The position numbers were made by a program, and so were the translations under genes. A DNA stretch of 64,000 bases from Vicia villosa (Eukaryota; Streptophyta; Magnoliopsida; Fabales; Fabaceae), in contig NC_081183.1 in the NCBI RefSeq assembly GCF_029867415.1, positions 50,361,133-50,425,132 on the forward strand, in the 5' to 3' direction. Shown here in pieces: positions 1-11,165 of this stretch. The notes under the pieces were generated by a model. That model was not told the origin of the DNA. It did not search any database and saw only the letters and a list, made by a program, of their open reading frames with translations. Numbering within the stretch: position 1 is the first letter of the stretch; every line of letters starts with the position of its first letter.

Positions 1-310
1 AAGACATTTACCATCCTTTATAGGAACCTCTCTAGCTAGTCTTTTTTTAAGATATTCCTCATCCTTTCTAGGAGCCTTTCTAGGTAGTCTTCTCTAAGAC
101 ATATCTCCACCTTTTTAGGTAATCTTCCTTAACATCTTTATCCGATTTTTTTAAGACATCTCTTGCCCTTTCAAGGAGCTTCTCAGTTAATCTTCTACAA
201 GATAGTTCTTCCCGAGCTTTGTTTAAAGCCTAATCTTATTTACATCAGTCATTGATCTATCCTATTTAGGAACCTCTCCAGGTAGTCTTATGTAAGACAT
301 CACTTCATTT
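1..310 (+). repeat. Tandem repeats in 3' UTR of Tat element A
   Basis: Imperfect units start with AAGACAT/AAGATAT near 1, 49, 96, 153, 199 and 294, giving a spacing of about 47 bp or a multiple for most of the tract. Each unit contains a variant of CTTTCTAGGAGCCTCT and a GTAGTCTT end. The array lies just upstream of a polypurine tract and LTR, which is the 3' UTR position where Tat/Ogre elements are known to carry hypervariable tandem repeats. The left end is cut by the window. Confidence 0.75.
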
Positions 311-509
311 TGATGAATTCCTCCATCTCAGACAACATCTTACCAAACATCTAGATGGCATATTTAAGCCCATCTCCAATATTACTTCCTGCACCGGCGA
401 ACACAAATTTTTGGGTACTCTAGTGTTCAATCCTCTTCCACCTTCAGATCACGAGTGGCGAATACGCCAATCTACCTCTTCAGGTTTAAGAAGATTGAAC
501 AGGGGCAGC
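311..509 (+). other. 3' UTR end and polypurine tract of element A
   Basis: The last ~200 bp before the LTR resemble the matching stretch of element I on the other strand (41740-41900). Shared features include TCTCAGACAACA and AGGTTTAAGAAGATTGAA. The purine run AGGGGCAG at 501-508 directly precedes the LTR start and would prime plus-strand DNA synthesis. No ORF is seen here. Confidence 0.7.
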
Positions 510-755
510 TGTCATACCCCAAAATTTGCCCACACTTTTTAGTGACAAAAAATTCTCGAAATTATTTTTAAAATTGGATTTTATAAAATCTCGGGTTCGT
601 TTACGTTGACATCTTGAATTTTATAAATATTCGATTTAAAGTCTATTTTAAAAATATAGTAGTTTACTCTTAAATTGCTTTTATTTTAATAAATAGAAAA
701 TGTTGGCCGATGCTTCATATATTTTCAATTGGCTTTTTATTTCAAATAAATAACA

Positions 756-830
756 TAGCACAATTGGTAAGAATGAAAGGCTTGCAAACAAAAGGTCACG
801 GGTTCAATTCTCGCTTGGTGCATTTTTATG
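756..830 (+). other. tRNA-like sequence (A and B boxes) within LTR A
   Basis: TAGCACAATTGG at 756-767 fits a pol III A box and GGGTTCAATTC at 800-810 fits a B box. They are spaced as in a tRNA, and a T run follows downstream. The acceptor stem does not pair well, so this is a tRNA-derived fragment or chance resemblance rather than a functional tRNA gene. It may be the head of a SINE trapped in the LTR. Confidence 0.4.
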
Positions 831-980
831 TATTTTAACTTTTTTTTTAATCTTTTTTACACCTGGATGCACCTGGACACAAGTACGTCCAGGTTCTTAA
901 TCTTGTTCATCAAGGAAGGTCCATGGGCCTTTGGGTTGGATCATTTCCTTTTTAGGATCGATCTTGACCTAATTTCAGTC

Positions 981-988
981 TATAAATA
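981..988 (+). promoter_or_regulatory. TATA box of LTR A
   Basis: TATAAATA lies about 470 bp into the LTR, followed by a pyrimidine-rich leader typical of plant transcription starts. It is the best candidate for the element's promoter. Confidence 0.55.
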
Positions 989-3808
989 GTGGCTCTCCAC
1001 TCTCTCATTTTCACTAACAATTCTCATCTTCTCCTGATCAACAATTTTCAAACCTTCATCAACAATCACTAACACGGTTTTCATATTTTTTACAAATCGT
1101 TTTTCATAAACTTTTTCAAAATCTTTATTTTTCTTTGGCCAATGATGATCTCTGAGGCCTACTTTTTTTTTTCTTTTCAAAATAATTTTACAGTACTTTT
1201 TGGCCGATGATTTATATATGAGGCCGCCCCCCTCTTATTTTTGATTTTTACTTTTCAATTTATTTGCGGTTTCCACCATATGATGATTTCTGATGGTAAC
1301 TTATTTTAGAATTATATTATCATATATATTTTATTTCTGGTAGGAAATTCACGTACATACACCATGAATTTTTATTTAGTCAAAACCTATATCACATTTT
1401 TCCAAACAAATTCACACTAACAATTAACCTTTTCTTTTCTAAACCAAAAAAAAAAAAAGAGCTCTCTTCCCGAAGGAAGTCACGTAGAAATCATAACTTT
1501 TTCCGTTCATATTTTATTCTTTCTTTCACATAAACCAAACCACCATATCATAACATTTTTCATCACTAAACCATTTCCATAAAGCTTTTTAATATATCTT
1601 AACAATTCTCACAACAGAATCAGAACGTATGCAGTGGATAAAACATAATTAATCAACCTTTTTTTCTTTTCATCTAAACACAACACAAACAATAGTTGAA
1701 ATTTTTTGAATTAGAAGAGAAAAGAGATCTTAACAAATCATCATCCTCACATCACTAATTCAATTTCAATTTCAAATGGATTTTGTTTTACAGGAAAAGA
1801 TCAAGAACAAAAAAAAAGGAAAAATCAGATGTTGTTCATCCTCTCAATCGCAACAGCGACACCGCGGCCAACACTGAAATCGCAACCCTCCAATTACGCT
1901 CTCTCGCAAGCTATCGGCGCCGACAAAGCAGACGCGCACCATCAAAAGCTCCACCGCATCCAGCATCGGATGCCGCCAAGCGATGCTTCCGATTTCAATC
2001 AAACAACAACTCGCAAACGATTCCTCAACTTCGCAACCTCTGATCAGCCATCAGAGCCATCACATCCCAATCGGTATTCACTTCTCAGCTTTTGATTGTT
2101 GTTGTTATTGTTTGAATCTCTTCATAAGTCAATTGTTATTACTGTTGTTCATTCTGAAATTTTAAGGAATAAAATTGAGAATAGAGGTGATTAGAAAGAA
2201 GGGGGAGAGGTTGTTGTTGCTGTTGTGTTCATAAAACCGGGAAGAAAAAACTGAGAGATTAGAGACTTTATTGTTGCTGATTTGTTCATTTCAGAAACAG
2301 GGAAAATATTAACAGGGGAGAGAACCGAAAATGATGATGGAGGAGGCAGACTCCATATGGCCTCTTTAGGGTTTCGTTGCTTAAGTGTATTTGGGCCTGG
2401 TGTTGTTCATAAAGCCCAATCCGCCCCTTTATTATTTATCACCCTTTCCCAATTATACACCCCTCTTGGGGTTTGAATTATTTGTTTTGGGCCAGTTTAC
2501 ACTAAGCCCAGCGTGACCTTGTTCCACACCTCTATTTTCTTCTTTTAACCCTTGTTAATTGTTTGTTTTGTTATATCTTTCTCTTGTTTATTTTATTTTA
2601 TTTTAATAATATGATAAAATATAAAAAAAAATATTAGAATTAGATTTTATTTTTCATATTAAAAAATACAAAAAAAATATATATGATTTCTTTTTAATAT
2701 AATTTCTCTTTTAATCCATTCATTTTGGTTCATATTCTTACTTCATTATTCCATGTTATTTTTTCTAACATTTTATTGTTTATTGCGAGGTAATACACTT
2801 AAGGCTCTCGGATTATCTTCATGAACATTTACAAGTTATTTAATTTTGCACACTTAATCGCTTTATTTTTATCCGAGTTTGTAATAATTTTTCTATCCCC
2901 ATTTTTGGTTATGTAATCCCCTCCCCGAAGCCTTGTAATAGCTTAGGTTTACGTTTCCGCACTCTATATTTATGCAAAATTATATCTGTTTAGATGTATG
3001 CTTAGGATTGTATGGCAAGATTTAAAAGCAACGTTAGATCACTAACCACAAGATTAACATAATTGTAATTAACACACTCCTGTGCACACACTCACCTCTA
3101 AGGTACGCCCCTCTTGGTTGCCTTTCGAAATAAGGTCGTGTCCCTCGAAATGTAGAGGTACTCTTCAGCAAAAGTCCCTCGATTAAAAAATCATCGCAAA
3201 GATCATAAGTCCCTCGATGACCCACGATGTTGCCTACGATGATATGATCTAGTCCCTCGAATGGTTGCCTACGAAACGATGATTGTCCCTCCGAATATTG
3301 CTAAAGGTACCTCTATCATGTTGCCTTCAAACGACCATCGATGACCCTTCGTTGTCCCGTACGTCCAATATAAACAAGGACTACCTACTTCTATATAGTA
3401 TGGATAGTTCTAGGAACTTTAAAAAGCATAGGAAAAGACCAACTATTAGGGTAGTGCTCTTAGATTGCTTGCTCAAATACAAAAACTATTTTCACACTCC
3501 TTTCAAAAACAAAGGCTACGCTTTTAAGCTAAAGTCCTTTTATTCAAAAAGAAAAACTCTTTCAAACAAATCAAGCATTTCAAACAAACATGAGCTAAGC
3601 AAACTAAGAGCCCGTAGATAACTACGGATGAAAAGGGTGCTTACACCTTCCCTTTTCATAACTTACCCCCCGAGCCCGTTTTCTTTTAAAAAGGTCTTTT
3701 TCTGTACTTTTTACCTTTCCTAACATTGGACAAAATAAAAGTCGGTGGCGACTCATGCTCACCGCAACATTGTTGCTTTTAAAATAAAAGTCAGTTCACC
3801 GAGTTACA

Positions 3809-4111
3809 CTTCTGATGTTCGACTTTCAATTTCTGACAAGTCAAACAAGCATAAACAAACTGCATTAAATATCGTTTCATTCCAGGCCACCAAAATAGCT
3901 TCTTCAAATCTTGATACATTTTAGTAGCTCCCAGATGAATACTTAAACTGCTTCTGTAACTCTTTTAAAGAATCATCTTCTTCATCTCTATATCATCAGG
4001 AATGCAAATTCGATCGCGGAACCTCAACACACCATGTGCATCCAGCTTGAAATCATTATTCTAAGATTGATCGACCTCAACCATGGAAGCTACCAACTCC
4101 ACACCGAGCTT
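3809..4111 (-). pseudogene. pol: Element B integrase, N-terminal zinc-binding part (truncated)
   Basis: Reading the minus strand, recognisable integrase text continues past the stop at 4112: a region like GVLRFRDRICIPDD, then KMYQDLKKLFWWPGMKR, then CLTCQK. These match the HHCC zinc-binding domain of chromovirus-type Ty3 integrases. The frame is broken by several stops, and the protein is cut at 3808 where LTR A inserted, so the DDE catalytic core is missing from the window. Confidence 0.75.
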
Positions 4112-5014
4112 CTAAGCCTCTCTGATGCTGTCCAGAAATTCATTATTAATTTTCAGCATACCCAACATTATACTTTTTGGTGTCATTTCACACACTAAAC
4201 TCATATCTCGAAACTGTTCAATCAACTCGAACTCTTTAACCATCATCGCGGACATATGCAAGGTCTTACGGCTTAACGCATCCGCTACAACATTCGCTTT
4301 ACCCGGATGGTAGTTTAAACTGAAATCATAATCCTTTAGAAACTCTAACCACCTTCGTTGTCTCATATTCAGCTCTTTCTGATCGAATAGATACTTCAAA
4401 CTTTTATGGTCGCTAAATACTTCAAATCTAGAACCATACAGATAGTGCCTCCAAATCTTCAGCACAAAAACAACTGCAGCAAGTTCTAAGTCATGCGTTG
4501 GATAATTCTTTTCATGATTCCTCAATTGCCTCGACGCATAAGCAACTACTATGTCATTCTGCATAAGCGCACCGCCTAAACCCATCTTGGATGCATCGCA
4601 ATACACTACAAAAGATTCTCCTAGATTAGGAAATGTCAAAACCGGAGCCGTTGTCACCGTCTTCTTTAATTCAGTGAAAACTTCTTTGCATTGAACATCC
4701 CACACAAAAGCTTTGCCCTTGCAAGTCAATTTAGTCAATGGAAGTGCCAACCTCGAAAATCCTTCAATAAACCTTCTATAGTAACCGGCTAATCCCAAAA
4801 AGCTTCTAATCTCGGTAGCCGAATTTGGAGTCTCGCATTGCAACACATCAACTACTTTAGACGGATCTACAGCAATCCCTTTACCCAAAATGACATGCCC
4901 AAGAAAACCCACCTCCGTTAACCAAAATTCACACTTGGACAGTTTCGCATACAATTTCCTCTCTTTTAGCACTTCCAGCATAATCTTCAAATGTTCCGCA
5001 TGTTCTTCCTCCAA
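4112..5014 (-). pseudogene. pol: Element B reverse transcriptase C-terminus and RNase H
   Basis: A 300-codon frame carries the RT thumb/connection ([21 protein letters not shown]) and Ty3-type RNase H ([12 protein letters not shown], then ELAAVVF, then [10 protein letters not shown]), and ends with [17 protein letters not shown] and [10 protein letters not shown]. RNase H degrades the RNA strand during reverse transcription. It begins one frame away from the RT frame that ends at 5026, so a one-base deletion separates the two. The lineage looks like Tekay/Del from LTR and sequence style; the chromodomain that would confirm it is not in the window. Confidence 0.85.
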
Positions 5015-5025
5015 CTTAGAATAAA

Positions 5026-5682
5026 TCAGATATCATCAATAAATACTACTACAAACTGATCCAAATAAGTGTGGAAGATACGGTTCATATACTCCATAAA
5101 TACTCCCGGCGCATTGGTAACACCGAAAGGCATCACCGAATATTTATAGTGTCGATACCGCGTTCTTAACGCTGTCTTCTGAATATCTTCGTCTTTCACC
5201 TTAATCTGATGGTAACCCAACCTAAAATCAATCTTACTGAATACGGGAGCACCCACTAACTGATCCATCAAATCATCTGTCCTCGGAAGTGGATACTTGT
5301 TCTTGATAGTCACTTTATTCAGTTGTATATAATCAACACATAACCTCATACTTCCATCCTTCTTCTTTACCAACAGCACTGGCGCTCCCCACGGTGATAC
5401 ACTTGGTCTCACAAACTTCTTCTCAAGTAGGTCCTCCAATTGCTTCTTTAATTCTGTCAATTCAGACGCCGACATCCTGTACGGTGCCATAGAAACAGGT
5501 TTGGTACCAGGTACAGGATCAATCATGAACTCGACTTCTCTTTTAAGTGGTACGTCTGGAATCTCATCAGGGAAAACTTCAGGAAAGTCTCTCAACACTT
5601 GCACTTTGTCAATTACAGCTTGGTTCTCCACTAACAAGGTAACCATTAACGAGAACATATGAGTTTCCTCTTCTTGCATCAA
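5026..5682 (-). pseudogene. pol: Element B reverse transcriptase core
   Basis: The 218-codon frame has the Ty3 RT order: PPRRE-like linker ([11 protein letters not shown]), [34 protein letters not shown], then a catalytic Asp in [13 protein letters not shown], and FIDD at 5032-5043. FIDDI is followed at once by TGA (5026-5028). Restoring one base would rejoin the next frame, so the break is a single-base deletion right after the active site. This copy cannot make a functional polyprotein. Confidence 0.9.
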
Positions 5683-5784
5683 TTGTCATAACTGTTTACC
5701 TGACAACAAACTTGCTTCTTCTTCTGGAGTATAAAATCTCACTGACTTGTCATAACAATTGATATGAATGTGGTTATGCTCTAA

Positions 5785-6303
5785 CTAATTCATACCTAAT
5801 ATCACATCTAATCCCCTTAAAGGCAAACAAACTAGATCAACAACAAATTCTCTGTCAAAGATCGAAAAAGGAAACTTTAAACATGCAAGGGAAGTAGTCA
5901 CCGACCTCTTAGCTGGAAGGTCGACGACCATCTCTCCATTCATAGTAGACAACATAAGTTTCAATCTTTCAACACAATCAGCAGCAATAAAACAATGAGT
6001 GGCACCAGTGTCAATAATAGTAATTAGAGGGGTACTATTAATGAAGCATGTACCTCTAATGAGTCCATCTCCAGTGCTCGTCTGAGTTCCAGCTGATGCG
6101 AACACTTTCCCACTTCCTGGTGCCCTCTTCGGCTTTTCACAGTTAGGACTGATATATCGTTCTTCTCCACAATTGAAGCATATAACTTCCTTATGCTTGC
6201 AATTAGAAGTCATATGTTCAATCTTCCCCCAGAGGTAACACCTCATCGCTCCAGAATTGCATGCAGTACTCTTGTGACAAGGTTTCCCGCATTTGAAACA
6301 CAC
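5785..6303 (-). pseudogene. gag-pol: Element B nucleocapsid zinc knuckles and aspartic protease
   Basis: Three CCHC-type knuckles occur in a row in the first ~60 residues. The first fits CX2CX4HX4C, the second has its second Cys replaced by Trp (CYLWGK), and the third has His replaced by Tyr (CGEERYI). A Ty3 aspartic protease follows with an intact DTGAT site (IIDTGATHCFI) and the downstream ILG motif near the end. Three knuckles are usual in Tekay-type chromoviruses. The frame overlaps the preceding gag frame by one base, indicating a frameshift. Confidence 0.85.
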
Positions 6304-7064
6304 TATACCAGCAAGGGCATCTCCCCACTAGTTCTCTGCCGTTGTGCAGCTTTCTGCTTACCTTTACCAGCTAGAGGATCATACGGCTTGCCACGGTTCT
6401 GGTTGCTTTTTCCCCGCTTCTCACTGATTATCTTATAGTGAGCAGTGTTGTCATCCTCATAGATTCGACAATTGTCTACCAAATCAGCAAACATCTGAAT
6501 CTTTTGATAGCTAATGACCTTTTTGATCTCTGGGTGCAACCCATTCTCGAACTTGATGCACTTCGAGAATTCTCCAGTTGGTCCATCATAGTGCTGATAA
6601 AACTTAGCCAGCTCACCAAATTTCATAGCATACGCAGTGACCGTCATGCTTCTTTGTTTCAGCTCAAGGAACTCGATCTCTTTCTTGCCACGGACATCCT
6701 CAGGAGAGTACTTCCTCAGGAAATCCCTACGAAACACAGCCCAATTCAATTCCTCACCAGCGATCTCCAATCTCTGACGAGTCTCTAACCACCAGTCGTC
6801 AGCTTCCACTGCCAGCATGTGATTACCATACCGAACCTTCTACTCTAGAGTGTAATCCATCACACGGAAGATTCTCTCGATCTCTTTCAACCAGGTCATC
6901 GCACCATCAGGATCATAGGTGCCCTTGAAGATAGGTGGATTTTCTCTCCAGAAGGTAGCCAAACTGTGAGATCCAGCATTCTCACCATCGTTCGGCTGAT
7001 TTCCCAAAGCTTGAGCCATAGCTTCCAATGCAGCACCAATCGCAGCGTCGTTTCTTCCAGCCAT
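6303..7064 (-). pseudogene. gag: Element B gag (capsid)
   Basis: The gag start is the ATG at 7064 (MAGRNDAAIGAALEAMAQAL). The frame stops at 6840 and resumes as a 171-codon frame (6303-6818) with the retrotransposon gag signature: FWRENPPIFKGTYDPDGAMTWLKEIERIF, then WAVFRRDFLRKYSP, then EFLELKQ. Gag forms the virus-like particle core. The stop and a frameshift near 6320 inactivate it. The start lies about 100 bp inside the 5' LTR, which fits a short leader. Confidence 0.85.
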
Positions 7065-7163
7065 CTCAACTTAAATCTACAACACAACAGTGGTTAGAAT
7101 CAAATAAAAATACTCAATTGTTAAACAACTACGAAACGACACTTGGCCGGACGGACCGACCTA

Positions 7164-7174
7164 CTCTGATACCA
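7164..7174 (-). other. Primer binding site of element B (tRNA-iMet)
   Basis: On the minus strand TGGTATCAGAG follows the LTR end (GTTACA) after TTAG. It matches the 3' end of initiator-Met tRNA. The next bases include the GGTCGGTCCGTCCGGCC block also present in elements H and K. Confidence 0.85.
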
Positions 7175-7655
7175 CTAATGTAACACCCCAATCTACCCGA
7201 TAATTTATACGGAAAATCATAGTATAAAATTCCAGAAAAACAATACACATTTGGGATATCACATATTCGTCATTCAAAACATTTACGGCTTACTTGCCTT
7301 CACCTGGATACATAGCACATAAACTTAAACGGACAATTTAAATTAATTCTCAAAACCAAATTATCCAAATAATTATTTCAAATCGCAGCGGAAATCACCA
7401 AACTTCATAAAATCAAATAACGTTGTAGCATTGTTGAAATGTATACTGCAGTACTTCTCGTTTATATCGTATCCACAGGGATTATTGCGATATCACCGTT
7501 GTTCTATAGTTTATATTGCGTTTAGTTAAGGTTACTTTGGTTTTGGGTTTGCAAAAGATCATTCAACAATTTAGTAGCAAGGCGTAAAATTAAGAGAGTG
7601 CTAAATTTAAAAGAATGTATCAAGATTTGATTTCACCGACCTAACTTTGTATGTC

Positions 7656-7664
<9 letters not shown>

Positions 7665-7750
<86 letters not shown>
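7665..7750. repeat. (AT)n microsatellite
   Basis: An uninterrupted AT dinucleotide run of about 85 bp lies inside insert C. The apparent poly-Ile/Tyr ORF across it is an artefact. Confidence 0.95.
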
Positions 7751-7753
<3 letters not shown>

Positions 7754-8225
7754 CTCGCTTAAACAATACAAATAACGTTTTATAAACCGATACAAAGTAA
7801 ACATCAAACGCTAAATCAATGTCTGCAATTTATAGTTTGATGGATGATAAAATTAGGTCAAGATACAATTATTGATGTCTCAAACATTTATACCATAGAA
7901 AAGCTTTAATAAAGAAACTAAACCATCTATATTGATCATCACTTGTTCATACACATATATTCACAAGGAAAACATACAAAAGTAAAGGAGGATTACATCT
8001 TGTCTTGATACAAAATAGATTTAGCTATCCATAGACATGGTAGCTTGCTCAATAAGGTAAGGATGAAGAATAACAAGCATCTACAGCGATTAATCGACGA
8101 TCAAAGCTTCGATTCTTCACTTCTCAGTTTGCTACAGTAGATAATGATATATTGAGCTCTCCAAAAGTTCAAGAAGAAGTAAAATATCTGATTTTCTCTT
8201 TATATAGTAATTCTGTTTTCTGTCC

Positions 8226-8242
8226 AGGGCGCGTCGCGCCCT
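8226..8242. repeat. 17-bp GC palindrome, copy 1
   Basis: AGGGCGCG-T-CGCGCCCT is a perfect inverted repeat with a one-base centre, in AT-rich surroundings. The same arms recur 113 bp downstream. Confidence 0.9.
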
Positions 8243-8338
8243 CTAGCGCGCATCGCGCCATGTCACTTGTAGATCAAACTGCCCAAGCGTGCCACACGCG
8301 CTGTTCTCTGCAGCAAGCTTCACAAAATATCTAGACCC

Positions 8339-8355
8339 AGGGCGCGACGCGCCCT
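8339..8355. repeat. 17-bp GC palindrome, copy 2
   Basis: AGGGCGCG-A-CGCGCCCT has the same arms as the copy at 8226, with the complementary centre base. Further GCGCGC runs follow to 8375. Confidence 0.9.
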
Positions 8356-9687
8356 ATTACCGCGCGACGCGCGCTATGCTCTGCCCACCAGACTTCAATC
8401 ATGGCCAAAACAAGTTCAAAACTTCCAAAATTTTCTAAGACCTACAAAATCATAACTAAAACACATATTAACATGAAATAAAAGCTAAAATTATAAACTA
8501 CAAATAATTATATAAACCTACAGGAAATTGTACGAATACTCGATAAAATCGGTCGAAAGGTGCCACTAATTAAACTTGATATTAACATATTTTGGCACTT
8601 AACAAGCATCCTTGCAAAGTAATTATAAATTACAATTCAAAACATAATTCACTTAAAATTCAGCAAAAAAAATAATAAATAAAACAATCGTTTTGTCCCC
8701 CGAGTGCTACGTATCAGAGCGACAACCGACTCGACTCCCAGCAGCTAAATCTTCACTCACTAGCATCACCTGCATGTTACCAATATAAAGGAAACGGCGA
8801 AAACAAATAAAAGTGTGAGATATCAAACCATATAAACGAAATTATGATAAAAAAGTATATTACGGTTCGAGTTATAATATATATTTCAAGTCTATATTTC
8901 AATCACAGCGATTCAAATTCAAAATCACATAATCATACACAACGTCACACCAAAACAAATGAATGAGACTCGACGATGCATCATGCATGTGGTACCCAGG
9001 GGTTCAGCCCTCATCGCCAATTGCCAATAAATAGAGGCATTCAACAGGCATAAGCCTACGTCGCATTTGCCAAATCAAGGCAGTCGCTAAAATATGCAAT
9101 TCATGAGACACTAATGAAATGCAACAAATCACAATCAATCACATAACAACGTCACATAAGGAATTCACCTACATCGCCAAAATATATCAATCATTATTGA
9201 TAATTACTTATCACAATAATTTCCTACAGCATCACAAGAATTCGCAACATGTCAAGATATGCATTACGTCACAACATCGCCAGACGTCGCCAATTTACGG
9301 ATACCGAATCAATTCTAGACTCGCCTAAATTATACTACTCGGTTAATTAACTTTCGGTCGATTATTTACTTTAGCTCACTGCTGCTGTTATGCTACCAAA
9401 ATTATCTCTGCTAAATTTACATATACAGTTTGTAATTATATTGGCCTACTTAATCCAATTGAACTCTACTATGCATATTGATACTACTCTTAATTTAATG
9501 TATTAACATTATAATAATATTTACTATTACTATAATCATTATTATAATATATTATTAAAATGCTAAATATTGATTATTATTATTATTATTAGACACATCT
9601 ATAAAATATTACATATTGTAAATTTGGAAAAGGTCTCTCACTTTAACACTACAGTATAAACCTATGGTTATAGTTTCACTTGCCAAT

Positions 9688-9688
<1 letters not shown>

Positions 9689-9737
<49 letters not shown>
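9689..9737. repeat. (AT)n microsatellite in LTR B
   Basis: An uninterrupted TA run of about 49 bp. Confidence 0.95.
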
Positions 9738-9739
<2 letters not shown>

Positions 9740-10651
9740 CCTGTCATGCTTCTAATCTCAAGTTAATTTCTAGGTGTGTTGCATTGTAAGTGATAAATTA
9801 GTACTTTGATACATGATTTGAAATTGATATGATTTGCCCCCCATCATATTGATGATGTGCCTACGGGCACATTCCCTCCACACCATTGGTGCCGATGGGC
9901 ACCTTTCCTTCCTGTCTCAGATTTCCAAAACACAACCATCACCAACATCACAGCAATTATTTACACATCGATCACAGTTTTGATTCAATCAAGCATTCAC
10001 AGAGAAACACAAATCAACCATAGTGGCAAAACAATAGATTCTCTCAAATAAAATTCCAAGACAGTAACACACAATTATCCATACATAATCAGAAAATTTC
10101 AATCGAAACACAGAGAAAATAAAATTTCCCAAGCCCACATACAGTTTATCATGTCCCCATTTATAAAGCAAGAACCCCACCCTTACCTTTGGATCGAAGG
10201 TCGCTCTAATTTTCGCTCCGATTGAAATCCTAAATTGCTCTACGTGCTATCTTCGAAACTCTCTTCTCTTCCTATTTTTCTTCTGCTTCGGTTATGGAAT
10301 TTTTCCTCAATGTTGTACTGAGTTTTTGCACCTAGGGATATCACTACCTCTTACTTTCTAATTGGGCCAAATTAATTCACTTGGGTAACACTCAGCCCAA
10401 TTAATTCATTTTCACATAGCCCTTCTAACTCTTAACTCCTAATTTACAGTCAAATTTTTTTTACTCGGAATATTCCCAAAATAATTCACGACCCTCTAAT
10501 AATATTTTTAATACTGAAAATATTAAAATTCCTGACTAAATATCGATTTTCTATTCTGAACTAATACCGACTAAATTGTCCCAAAACGCAAAATTTTCAA
10601 TAAATCTCACAAATGTCAAAATTAAGCGAAAAATCACTTTTTTGGGTTACA

Positions 10652-11165
10652 CAATACAATCATCAAGGTGATAATTGCTTAGCTCACAATAAAACACAAA
10701 GACAAAACACACGTGACAATACAAGCACAATGCACAGTATTCTTCACTTCAAAATCTCTGCCTCTTCAAGTAGGATTACCAATCTTCTTATAGGCAGAAC
10801 ATGGGCCTTGGGCCTAACAAACACAAATTAGGGGTAACAAAGTTAACATAATTTTCACATATCAGGGTGCTAAAAAATCAGCCCATGGCTCGTTCTATTA
10901 CTGATATACAATCAGCATAATAGTTAGTTTCCTAAAATATAGGCTTAGATTTATAAGGAAACATAACAGAAAACATAACAGCCCATGCTGTCAGATACTG
11001 ATGTCACAACATTCAGCTTGACATCCAATAAACTATGTATTAGCTAACCATAAAAATCCTGCAGTACACTACACATGCATGTCATGACATCAGTCAAGAC
11101 ATCTAAAAACAAAAATATGTTTTACCATAAAATGCAGCCAATCAAGAACATCTACAAGAGGGGAC
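10652..11165 (-). mobile_element. Non-coding 3' part of copia remnant D, possibly LTR
   Basis: This stretch lies between the integrase fragment of D and the border of B and has no coding signal. On the minus strand it contains a CCTATAAGAAG TATA-like site and TGTTATGTTTTCTG-type repeats that would suit a copia LTR. Neither LTR border could be fixed. The RT and RNase H expected after integrase are absent, so an internal deletion must lie near 11165. Confidence 0.35.

Larger units (their letters stand above)
510..3808 (+). mobile_element. 3' LTR of Tat/Ogre-type element A
   Basis: The LTR runs from TGTCATACCCC to GAGTTACA (3,299 bp) and follows a polypurine tract. Its last ~200 bp carry the block GTCGGTGGCGACTC after a run resembling AAAAAGGTCTTTTTCTG. 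The same block, reverse-complemented, occurs at 37085-37200 in element I, so the two are related. A TATA box is at 981-988. The right border falls inside the integrase region of element B, so A inserted into B. Several short ORFs inside have no recognisable product. No second LTR is in the window. Confidence 0.85.
7432..8604. mobile_element. Solo LTR-like insertion C inside LTR B
   Basis: The insert begins TGTTGAAATG and ends CACTTAACA (1,173 bp, TG...CA). It is flanked by the perfect 5-bp duplication AGCAT at 7427-7431 and 8605-8609. The flanking LTR sequence matches that of K uninterrupted, which confirms the insert. There are no internal gag/pol, primer site or second LTR, so a solo LTR left by recombination is the simplest reading; a short non-autonomous element is the alternative. 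Confidence 0.8.
7179..10651 (-). mobile_element. 5' LTR of chromovirus-type element B
   Basis: On the plus strand the LTR runs from TGTAACACCCC to TTTGGGTTACA (3,473 bp, of which 1,178 bp is insert C plus its duplicated target). It is collinear with the LTR of K on the opposite strand: shared landmarks are the GAGTGCTACGTATCAGAGC block (8700 here; 62750 in K) and the CATGCATGTGGTACCCAGGG block. The right border is inferred from the TG/CA ends and could be off by a few bases. No gene is seen in the LTR. Confidence 0.75.

Noticed and set aside
1..310. CRISPR-like array
   Set aside because: The units are contiguous imperfect tandem repeats without unique spacers, and the genome is a plant nuclear one.
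1783..2165. Overlapping plus-strand ORFs in LTR A
   Set aside because: They overlap in three frames without a motif or a conserved counterpart in LTR I. The AG before GAAAAGATC looks like a splice acceptor, but no donor could be paired with it.
7607..7807. ORF with long Ile/Tyr run
   Set aside because: It is a translation of the (AT)n microsatellite.
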